NCBI GenBank assembly: GCA_002496385.1 | Contig: DAJR01000040.1 | Location: 280 to 9,950 of the forward strand | Source: Methanomassiliicoccales archaeon UBA147 | Lineage (GTDB): Archaea > Thermoplasmatota > Thermoplasmata > SG8-5 | Direction: 5' to 3' | DNA: 9,671 nt | Part shown: piece after piece, positions 1-5,488 of the stretch | Numbering within the stretch: position 1 is the first letter of the stretch | Layout of the letters: each line of letters starts with the position of its first letter | Made by a program: the position numbers and the translations under genes | The notes under the pieces: model-generated | Databases searched by the model: none | Seen by the model: only the letters and a program-made list of their open reading frames with translations | What the model was told of the DNA's origin: nothing

Positions 1-54
1 CCTGAAAGGCTGAGCGTTCTCGGCACCTGTGTAGTAAACATAGCGCCTTTCAGG
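1..54. repeat. Perfect 10-bp inverted repeat at the 3' end of the HD gene
   Basis: Bases 1-10 (CCTGAAAGGC) are the exact reverse complement of bases 45-54 (GCCTTTCAGG), with a 34-base loop. The right arm covers the stop codon of the HD-domain gene, so the minus-strand mRNA could end in this hairpin. It may be a 3'-end stabilising or processing structure. No T-run is visible before the window ends, so calling it a terminator is only a guess. Confidence 0.5.
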
Positions 55-634
55 GTATATCGTCCAAATCAATCCCGGCCAGCCCGCTCAGCTCCGCATG
101 CAGCTTCTCCATCCTGGCGGCCTGGGCCTCATGGCCGTTCGCCCGCTCCCGTGAGACAGCATCGGCCAGCTTCCACCTTGCAGGCCCACGTTCATTGTGG
201 GTGATGAGATTGTCGGCGTGGGCCACAATCTTCTCTGCCAGGGTCTCGGGCATGAAGTTTCCCGGAGGAAGACCCATCTTTTCGGCTTCTCCCGGATCGA
301 GGCCAGCACCTATGTGGCGCTCCACGATTCTTACTATGGCTTCGTCCAGCTTCCTCTTTCTGAGAATGTCGGCCCCGGCAACCGCATGGTCGATGCCGCT
401 GGTCTTGGACCGGCCGATGTCGTGGAGCAAGGCTGCGCGGCTTATCAGGTCAACTGTGTATTGATCCAGGCGCATCCTCTTGGCAATCTTCAGCGCCAGG
501 TGCTCCACGGCCATGCAATGGTCGATGACCGCATTGGGGCAGTTCTCCTCCGCCAGGTAGGAAAGGCACATCTCAACCGAGGGCATTTTCTTGTTACAGG
601 AGCATGAACCGCATTTGCATTCGGGGTCACTCAT
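50..634 (-). CDS. HD-domain metal-dependent phosphohydrolase (archaeal TIGR00295-like)
   Basis: This is a 194-residue protein of the HD superfamily, whose members hydrolyse phosphate esters (often nucleotides) using bound metal. The sequence shows an upstream His (H39 or H45), the HD doublet H71-D72 in the string LLHDIGRS, further His residues H83 and H107, and the closing Asp in VAHADN (D141), so the active site looks complete. The length and the HDIG string resemble the archaeal family TIGR00295, whose substrate is not known to me. The N-terminus carries a compact cysteine cluster, C6-x-C8-x2-C11-x-C13, ahead of the HD fold, which could bind a metal. The ATG at 632-634 overlaps the end of trm56 by eight bases (ATGAGTGA), so translation is probably coupled. 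It is the last gene of a regulator-trm56-HD operon. The substrate cannot be deduced from sequence. Confidence 0.85.
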   Translation of the reverse strand: MSDPECKCGSCSCNKKMPSVEMCLSYLAEENCPNAVIDHCMAVEHLALKIAKRMRLDQYTVDLISRAALLHDIGRSKTSGIDHAVAGADILRKRKLDEAIVRIVERHIGAGLDPGEAEKMGLPPGNFMPETLAEKIVAHADNLITHNERGPARWKLADAVSRERANGHEAQAARMEKLHAELSGLAGIDLDDIP

Positions 635-1133
635 TTTCCAACACCGTCTTTCCCCGCGGGTCGGGAACTATCTTCATCTGGCCGTCAGAAAATTCCGGCA
701 GTTTCCCATTGTTGTATTTGTAAAGGAACACGGCCAGTGCGGCGACTTCTGAATGCGGCTGGTTGCCCACCGAGACATTGATGGTGGACAGCTCGTAAAC
801 CTCCCTGGGAACCTTCTCAGCCCCGACGACTATCATGAGGTCCATGCCCGGCTCCAGGGTTCCGAGGGCTTTTCCCAGCTCCTCACCGTACATTGTAAGA
901 TGGACTATCTGGCCTTTGAAATTCTTCATCTCCTCGCGGTGTTTCACGCCGGTCTTTATCGTCGTCGAGCCGCCCCAGCGCTCGCAGGTCGATGAAAAGT
1001 TCCTCTCGAGGTCCAGGTCGCGGGTGTCCACAAGAATGCGGTCCGCCCCGAACGCCCGCGCAACCAGCGCGACATGGGTCGTTATCCGCTTGTCCCTCTC
1101 GGGCCTGTGCCCAATCCTGAGAACGGTGATCAA
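627..1133 (-). CDS. trm56: tRNA (cytidine(56)-2'-O)-methyltransferase Trm56
   Basis: This archaeal SPOUT-family enzyme 2'-O-methylates C56 in the T-loop of tRNAs using S-adenosylmethionine. The 168-residue product begins ITVLRIGHRPERDKR, the family N-terminal signature. Its C-terminal half has the knotted SAM site: IVVGAEKVP at about 101-109 and VGNQPHSEVAALAVFL at about 122-137. I chose the TTG at 1131-1133 because the family normally starts one or two residues before the VLRxGHRP motif, and AGGTG lies four bases upstream. A TTG at 1146-1148, directly after the upstream stop, would add five residues. The gene follows the winged-helix gene and overlaps the HD gene by eight bases. The tRNA-Ser gene about 630 bases away is itself interrupted in the T-loop, the region this enzyme modifies. 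Identification is firm; only the start is uncertain. Confidence 0.94.
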   Translation of the reverse strand: MITVLRIGHRPERDKRITTHVALVARAFGADRILVDTRDLDLERNFSSTCERWGGSTTIKTGVKHREEMKNFKGQIVHLTMYGEELGKALGTLEPGMDLMIVVGAEKVPREVYELSTINVSVGNQPHSEVAALAVFLYKYNNGKLPEFSDGQMKIVPDPRGKTVLENE

Positions 1134-1148
1134 AAGCGCACCTGCCAA

Positions 1149-1658
1149 TCACTCTTCGTCGTGGAGTTCGATCCTGTGGCCGCGGTAGTCGAATTTCACT
1201 GACCGCTTCACAAGGCTCTTCAGCATTGTCTGGCTCAGTTTCAGCTCTTCTGCAACATCACCGGCGAACTTGCCTTCCTTGCCGATGGACTTGAGAATCT
1301 TATCCTCCAGTTTCTTGAAGTCCTTGTCCGGCATTCCTGCGGCAGCAATCACATCGCTTATCTCGAACACCGAGCATGATGTGTTGATATGGAATGCGGA
1401 GTAATAGGTGTGATAGGCCTTCACGGGCTTCTGCTGGGAGCCCTCGGGGGGCTGCTGCCACCTGGTCTCGACAAGCTTCATCTTGTTGAACAGCCTCAGC
1501 ACGGCTGGTCCCTCATCCCCGAACTTCTCCTCTATCTCCTGAGCGGTCTTCCATCCGGCTGAGACCTCCTTGAATATGTCCCTTTTCAGCTCCGTGTCCA
1601 CTGCCCTGAACGTGGATACCAGTTCGGAGGGGTCGTTGACCACTTTTATCCTGTTCAT
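1149..1658 (-). CDS. Archaeal winged-helix DNA-binding protein (ArsR-like predicted regulator)
   Basis: This is a 169-residue soluble protein with two probable helix-turn-helix segments. The first is at about residues 17-70 (KTAQEIEEKFG as the HTH core, then MKLVETRW as the wing). The second is at about 112-165 (FAGDVAEELKLSQ, then LVKRSVKFDYRGHRIEL). The middle portion AYHTYYSAFHINTSC is also characteristic of a conserved archaeal family usually annotated as an ArsR-type transcriptional regulator. The ATG at 1656-1658 fits the family start; an earlier in-frame start at 1712 would add 18 residues unlike the rest and would cross the TATA box. A TATA-like element at about 1686-1694 would give a leader of only a few bases. 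The gene is first in the operon with trm56 and the HD gene; its stop directly abuts the alternative trm56 TTG. No target is known; autoregulation, or a link to tRNA or translation, is conjecture. Confidence 0.8.
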   Translation of the reverse strand: MNRIKVVNDPSELVSTFRAVDTELKRDIFKEVSAGWKTAQEIEEKFGDEGPAVLRLFNKMKLVETRWQQPPEGSQQKPVKAYHTYYSAFHINTSCSVFEISDVIAAAGMPDKDFKKLEDKILKSIGKEGKFAGDVAEELKLSQTMLKSLVKRSVKFDYRGHRIELHDEE

Positions 1659-1683
1659 ATGACCGCCCCTATATTGTATATTA

Positions 1684-1696
1684 AAGATATAAAGGT
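1684..1696 (-). promoter_or_regulatory. TATA-box promoter for the regulator-trm56-HD operon
   Basis: The minus strand reads CCTTTATATCTTTAATA here. The TATA core centres near 1690, about 30 bases ahead of the ATG at 1658, so the transcript would be nearly leaderless. A second AT-rich TATA-like stretch at 1668-1684 could be used instead. Confidence 0.5.
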
Positions 1697-1731
1697 AGTT
1701 GCATGGCGGCACACGATGTCAATCGACAATG

Positions 1732-1739
1732 TTTTATAG
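1732..1739 (+). promoter_or_regulatory. TATA box of the tRNA-Ser gene
   Basis: TTTTATAG centres about 27 bases upstream of the first tRNA base (1763), the expected archaeal TATA-to-start spacing. It is divergent from the regulator operon promoter, with about 40 bases between the two elements. Confidence 0.6.
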
Positions 1740-1762
1740 GATATTCCAGATGCCCGGCATGT

Positions 1763-1979
1763 GCCGAGATGGCCCAGCCCGGTAAGGCGCAAGACTGGAA
1801 ATCTTGTGTCCGCAAGGATGCGGGAGTTCGAAGGATCCCTTGGAGCGTTATCATAAACTCCAGGCAAGCTCCAAGGTTCACCACGGACGAATCGCAAAGC
1901 GATTCGCCCAGTGCCCAAAAAAAGCTTTGCTTTTTTTGATTGAACCATGGACCGGATGTTGAACATCTCCCTCTCGGCG
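1763..1979 (+). tRNA. tRNA-Ser (anticodon GGA) with a 133-base intron in the T-loop
   Basis: Exon 1 (1763-1832) gives acceptor GCCGAGA (1763-1769), D-stem GCC/GGC (1772-1774/1786-1788), anticodon stem CAAGA/TCTTG (1790-1794/1802-1806) with loop CTGGAAA and anticodon GGA at 1797-1799, a class II variable arm TCC-GCAA-GGA (1809-1818), T-stem GGGAG (1822-1826) and the T-loop start TTCGAA (1827-1832). The T-loop then breaks off. The missing part is at 1966-1979: T60, T-stem CTCCC (1967-1971), acceptor TCTCGGC (1972-1978) and discriminator G73 (1979). All stems pair perfectly after joining and the mature RNA is 84 bases plus an added CCA. The long variable arm, GGA anticodon and G73 establish serine (codons UCC/UCU). 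T-rich sequence at 1980-1990 is a plausible terminator. A scan that does not allow non-canonical introns would miss this gene or call it truncated. Confidence 0.92.
1833..1965 (+). other. tRNA intron at position 59/60 with bulge-helix-bulge splice sites
   Basis: The exon-intron junctions fold into a standard archaeal splicing motif. The outer helix is the T-stem GGGAG/CTCCC. The central 4-bp helix pairs TTCG (1827-1830) with TGAA (1960-1963), one pair being G-U. The 3-base bulges are AAG (1831-1833) and CAT (1964-1966); cutting after the second base of each yields exactly the correct tRNA. The inner helix ATCC (1835-1838)/GGAT (1954-1957) continues after a G-U pair and a bulged G. Within the intron, CCTTGGAGC (1838-1846) pairs with GCTCCAAGG (1868-1876), CGAATCGC (1888-1895) pairs with GCGATTCG (1899-1906), and AAAAAAAGC (1917-1925) pairs with GCTTTTTTT (1929-1937). 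GGTTCA (1875-1880) could alternatively pair with TGAACC (1941-1946). No ORF of interest lies inside it. Confidence 0.88.
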
Positions 1980-1990
1980 TTTTGTTTTTT
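1980..1990 (+). terminator. T-rich terminator of tRNA-Ser
   Basis: TTTTGTTTTTT follows the discriminator base directly. T-runs on the non-template strand are the usual archaeal termination signal. No hairpin is needed. Confidence 0.55.
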
Positions 1991-2268
1991 ATTGTTAGTG
2001 TCACGCCTGCACCTAGTTTCAGTTACAAATTAAAGGGTGAAACTAGGTTTAGTCGCATTGATGTTTGTAAATGCATGGGTGCTACAATGCTCCTCTCGGC
2101 GCCTTTCTTTTCACTTTACTTCGGCCAAGCCGGGTGAGAACCAGACATCCGCACGACCGGCTAACCGCCCACCAGACTCCGACATCCAGCTTCCATCTCC
2201 GAATGCCGAAGGCTTCGGATACCGAAAAAACCGCCCTCACAGCCGAGGCATAGTGGGATGCCTTAAGA
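1991..2268. other. Non-coding segment with several hairpins, function unknown
   Basis: I recognise no protein or RNA family here; the short ORFs on the plus strand have no family-like sequence. Visible structure: ACCTAGTTTCA (2011-2021) pairs perfectly with TGAAACTAGGT (2038-2048); GCATTG (2054-2059) with CAATGC (2085-2090); AGCCGG (2128-2133) with CCGGCT (2157-2162); CCGAA (2206-2210) with TTCGG (2214-2218); GGCAT (2248-2252) with ATGCC (2258-2262). CTCTCGGCG at 2093-2101 repeats the tRNA 3' end. TCTCGGC at 2094-2100 could also close a long-range stem with GCCGAGG (2242-2248). The segment may be a small RNA gene, the remnant of a duplicated tRNA end, or the processed trailer of the tRNA transcript. 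Confidence 0.4.
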
Positions 2269-2277
2269 TTTTAATAC
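2268..2277 (+). promoter_or_regulatory. TATA box for the acyl-CoA synthetase operon
   Basis: ATTTTAATAC centres about 27 bases before the ATG at 2299, placing the predicted transcription start at or next to the start codon. The message would therefore be leaderless; no ribosome binding site is visible ahead of the ATG, which agrees. Confidence 0.55.
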
Positions 2278-2298
2278 ATCTCTCCATACCCATTCTCA

Positions 2299-4446
2299 AT
2301 GTCGCCCGCCAAGCATAATCTCGACAATCTCTTCAATCCCAGGTCCATTGCCATTATCGGCGCTTCCACCAAGGAGGCCAGCATCGGCTACAGCCTCATC
2401 CAGAACCTCAAGGCCTCGGGATATCAGGGCGAGATTCTCCCTGTGAACCAAAAATACGATGAGGTGCTGGGAATCAGGTGTTTCAAGGCTGTTGAAGCTT
2501 TACCGCATGCGGCCGAACTCACCATCGTGGCTGTCCCTGCCGAGGCCGTGAACTGCATCGTTGATGATGCCTGCAAGGCGGGGGCAAGGATGTTCATAAT
2601 CATCTCAAGCGGCTTCGACGAGGTGGGCAGGCATGACCTGACTCATGGGCTCCTGGATGCCCTTAAAAAATACGGGGCGCGGGCTCTCGGCCCGAACGTG
2701 TTCGGCGTGTTTTCCGCGAAAGCCCGCATGAACGCCACGTTCGGGCAGCCAGAGATACGCTCGGGCAATGTAGGCCTGGTCTCGCAGAGCGGAGCCCTGG
2801 GCGTCGCCATGATGGGAAAATCCGTCACTGACAACATTGGACTTTCGGCGGTCGTCAGCGTGGGCAACGAGGCGGACATCTCGGAAGCCGAGGCCCTGGA
2901 GTATCTCGGGAACGACCCCGCGACCGAGGTGATACTGATGTACATGGAGGGGTGCAAGGACGGCCGTCACTTCCTGAATGTGGCGCATCGGGTCTCGAGG
3001 AAGAAGCCCATCATCATAATCAAGTCGGGAAGTTCGGCCAGGGGGGCCATGGCCGCTGCCTCGCACACCGGCTCGCTGGCAGGTTCGGACAGGGTGTTCA
3101 GCGCGGCGATAAAGCAGGCCGGTGTCATCCGGGCGGACGACCTCACCGACGCTTTCAACTGGACAAGGGCGCTCGCCAACCTGCCACTGCCGAAGGCGCA
3201 GGGCACCGTTATTGTCACGAACGGGGGGGGCGTCGGCGTGATGGCATCGGACTCCGCCGAGCGGCACAATGTCATGCTCAACTCGGACCTGGAGATGCTG
3301 GAGAGGGTGTTCAGACCGACAATGCCCAAGTTCGGCAGCTCCAAGAACCCGATAGACGTCACGGGCCAGGCAAGGAACGAGGAATACGGGAAGGCACTCA
3401 AAGCCTCGCTTGAGGAGGATTCCATCCCCTCGGTCGTGGGGCTGTACTGCACGCCGGCGACCATGGATGTTCTGAAATTCGCTAAAACTGCGATTGAATC
3501 CACCGGGGAGCTCACAGGAATGAAGCCTATGGTGTTCTCGATAATCGGCGGGAAGGGGGTTTCCGAAGCCATCAACCTGCTCAACACACATAACATACCC
3601 TGCTACACGACCCCGGACGAGGCGATGTCCTCGATGGGCGTGCTCTACAGAAGGCAGGGTTGGCTGGGCCAGGAGTTCGGCGTTCCCGAGGATTTCGACA
3701 TGGACCTGGAGGAGATAAATGCCATAATAGAACGGGCGCACGCCAGGAACCAATCCCAGCTCCTGGAGAGCGACTGCGCCGAGATACTGAGGCTTGCCGG
3801 CCTGGACTTTCCAAAGATTGCGGTCGCCAGGACCATGAACGAGGCCGTTGCCGTGGCGGAGGGCATCGGCTATCCGGTCGTGATGAAGGTGTTGTCAGAG
3901 GACATAGTCCACAAGACCGAATTCGGATGCGTCAAGCTGGACCTCGAGGACGAGAGGGAGGTCAGAGTGGCCTACGAGACAATCATGGCAGAGGCGAAGC
4001 GCCATTTCCCCCGGGCGAGGATAGAGGGGGTGACGGTCACCGAGATGGTCACCGAGGCAACAGAGATGATACTAGGGTTCTCCGGGGACCCTTCGTTCGG
4101 CCCGGTCATCATGTTCGGCATGGGCGGTATCTATGTCGAGGTGCTGAAGGATGTCTCATTCAGGGTTGCGCCGATATCCAGGCTGGAATGCGAGGCGATG
4201 GTCAAGGAGATACATTCGTACCCGATACTCATCGGGGCGAGGGGGAAGGCCTTCCGCGACATCCCAAAGGCCGTGGACGCGATATCCAGAATTTCCTATC
4301 TGGCAGCCAATGTCCATGACATACTCGAGCTTGACATCAATCCGCTCATGGTTCTGGCCAAGGGGAAGGGGTGCAAGGTGGTGGACTCCAGGATGACCGT
4401 GAGGAAGAATATTAATATCAGACAGAATACGGGGGAACTCCCATGA
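2299..4446 (+). CDS. Acetate--CoA ligase (ADP-forming), fused alpha-beta subunits
   Basis: This cytoplasmic 715-residue enzyme converts an acyl-CoA (typically acetyl-CoA) plus ADP and phosphate to the acid, CoA and ATP, the main archaeal substrate-level ATP step from acetyl-CoA. The alpha part comes first: a CoA-binding Rossmann domain beginning NLFNPRSIAIIGAS, then succinyl-CoA-ligase-like domains with VSQSGALG and the phosphohistidine segment SHTGSLAGSD, where the catalytic His is H256. The beta part, about 475-705, is an ATP-grasp domain with YPVVMKVLSEDIVHKTEFG, whose second transfer His is H538, and ends in ELDINPLMV. The usual GG after HKT/SxxG appears here as Gly-Cys (FGCVKL), a small departure. 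Length and domain order are normal for fused archaeal forms. The acyl specificity (acetate, propionate, branched or aryl) cannot be read from the sequence. The next gene overlaps it by four bases. Confidence 0.93.
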   Translation: MSPAKHNLDNLFNPRSIAIIGASTKEASIGYSLIQNLKASGYQGEILPVNQKYDEVLGIRCFKAVEALPHAAELTIVAVPAEAVNCIVDDACKAGARMFIIISSGFDEVGRHDLTHGLLDALKKYGARALGPNVFGVFSAKARMNATFGQPEIRSGNVGLVSQSGALGVAMMGKSVTDNIGLSAVVSVGNEADISEAEALEYLGNDPATEVILMYMEGCKDGRHFLNVAHRVSRKKPIIIIKSGSSARGAMAAASHTGSLAGSDRVFSAAIKQAGVIRADDLTDAFNWTRALANLPLPKAQGTVIVTNGGGVGVMASDSAERHNVMLNSDLEMLERVFRPTMPKFGSSKNPIDVTGQARNEEYGKALKASLEEDSIPSVVGLYCTPATMDVLKFAKTAIESTGELTGMKPMVFSIIGGKGVSEAINLLNTHNIPCYTTPDEAMSSMGVLYRRQGWLGQEFGVPEDFDMDLEEINAIIERAHARNQSQLLESDCAEILRLAGLDFPKIAVARTMNEAVAVAEGIGYPVVMKVLSEDIVHKTEFGCVKLDLEDEREVRVAYETIMAEAKRHFPRARIEGVTVTEMVTEATEMILGFSGDPSFGPVIMFGMGGIYVEVLKDVSFRVAPISRLECEAMVKEIHSYPILIGARGKAFRDIPKAVDAISRISYLAANVHDILELDINPLMVLAKGKGCKVVDSRMTVRKNINIRQNTGELP

Positions 4447-5483
4447 AATCCTTAACAATAACATCCAGCAGGACTGCGGCAGGAAAGACGACGGTCGGGC
4501 TCGGAATAGCCCTGAACTCGGGCATGAAATGCGGCTATTACAAACCCTACGGCGACCATCTTGTGTACAGCAAGAAGAGCCTTCATGACCTGGACGCAAT
4601 GGTCTACCAGAACTGGATGGGCATGGGCAACGAGGTGCTGGAGAGCACGCTGGGCTTCGACGCCGATAAGATAATCTCGCATTGGAACAGCAATGAGCTC
4701 AAGAGCGTCCTCAAGAGGAATTACGATACAGTTGCCAAGGGAAAGGACCTGATGATAGTCGAAACCGCCAGGAACTATTCCTTCGGCGGCCACATGGACA
4801 TGGACTCGATCACCCTGGCCCAGAGCTTCGATTCGGAGCTCCTGCTTGTGGCCGAGGGAGACATCCCGCTCATCCTCGACAAGGTCCTGGCCATAGCCAA
4901 ATGCGCGGAGAACATCGCAAAGTTCAAAGGCATAGTCATCAACAAGGTCTCCGAGGAGGACCGCGAGAAGATAGAGATTGAGGTCCCGCCGATCCTGGAG
5001 AAGAAGGGTATAAAGCTCCTGGGTATAATGCCGAAACACCCGGAGCTTGAATGGGGCCATATGCGCCTGGTCCTTGAGAAGCTCAATGCCAAGCTCATCG
5101 CCGGAGGGGATGGGGTAGGCAATATCGTCAAGACGGTCCAGGTTGGCGCACTCAGCGCGGAACAGGCCATGAAGATGCCGAATTTCTTCCGCGAGAACAA
5201 GGTCCTCATCACGGGCGGCGACAGGGTCGACCTGATTTTCGCCTGCCTGGGCAAGGAGACGGCCGGGATAGTGCTCACGAATAACATCCTCCCGCACCCG
5301 AAGATAATCGCCAAGGCCGACGACCTGAACATCCCGATAATATCTGTCCACATGGACACCTACACCACAGCCAAGGCGGTCGAGAAGATAATCGCCGAGA
5401 TCTCCCCGGACGAGGTCGAGAAGCGGGAGCTCATTAAGAATATGGCCAAAAAGGAATTGGACCTGGACGCGATATTGAAGTGA
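4443..5483 (+). CDS. BioD-like P-loop plus DRTGG-domain protein (phosphotransacetylase N-terminal-like, COG0857 type)
   Basis: This is a 346-residue cytoplasmic protein. It opens with a dethiobiotin-synthetase-like P-loop domain: SSRTAAGKTT at 8-17 with K15, and GYYKPYGDH just after. The P-loop domain runs to about residue 205 and includes VINKVSEED. A DRTGG domain follows at about 212-330, marked by VQVGALSAEQAM and ITGGDRVD (G258-G259-D260-R261). The same pair of domains forms the regulatory N-terminal half of long bacterial phosphotransacetylase (Pta), but the catalytic PTA domain is absent here. The ATGA overlap with the ADP-forming acetyl-CoA synthetase gene implies tight co-expression, and GGGGGA just upstream may serve as ribosome binding site. 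I infer a role in sensing metabolites for, or binding to, the synthetase; no activity is shown by sequence alone. The gene converges on the TPR gene with five bases between the two stop codons. Confidence 0.85.
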   Translation: MKSLTITSSRTAAGKTTVGLGIALNSGMKCGYYKPYGDHLVYSKKSLHDLDAMVYQNWMGMGNEVLESTLGFDADKIISHWNSNELKSVLKRNYDTVAKGKDLMIVETARNYSFGGHMDMDSITLAQSFDSELLLVAEGDIPLILDKVLAIAKCAENIAKFKGIVINKVSEEDREKIEIEVPPILEKKGIKLLGIMPKHPELEWGHMRLVLEKLNAKLIAGGDGVGNIVKTVQVGALSAEQAMKMPNFFRENKVLITGGDRVDLIFACLGKETAGIVLTNNILPHPKIIAKADDLNIPIISVHMDTYTTAKAVEKIIAEISPDEVEKRELIKNMAKKELDLDAILK

Positions 5484-5488
5484 TGGAA

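Noticed and set aside
1833..1965. A group I intron or mobile-intron homing endonuclease
   Set aside because: The intron is 133 bases, has bulge-helix-bulge splice sites and no coding capacity of interest.
1681..2004. Minus-strand ORFs of 103 and 107 codons across the tRNA region, and plus-strand ORFs at 1703-1939 and 1940-2137
   Set aside because: They lie over the tRNA exons and intron, have no family-like sequence, and contradict the well-supported tRNA structure.
2085..2260. A circularly permuted tRNA gene (3' half at 2091-2101 followed by a 5' half downstream)
   Set aside because: There is no anticodon arm and no paired T-stem, and the acceptor partner GCCGAGG at 2242-2248 is not followed by a D-arm. 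Only a relict or chance similarity is supportable.
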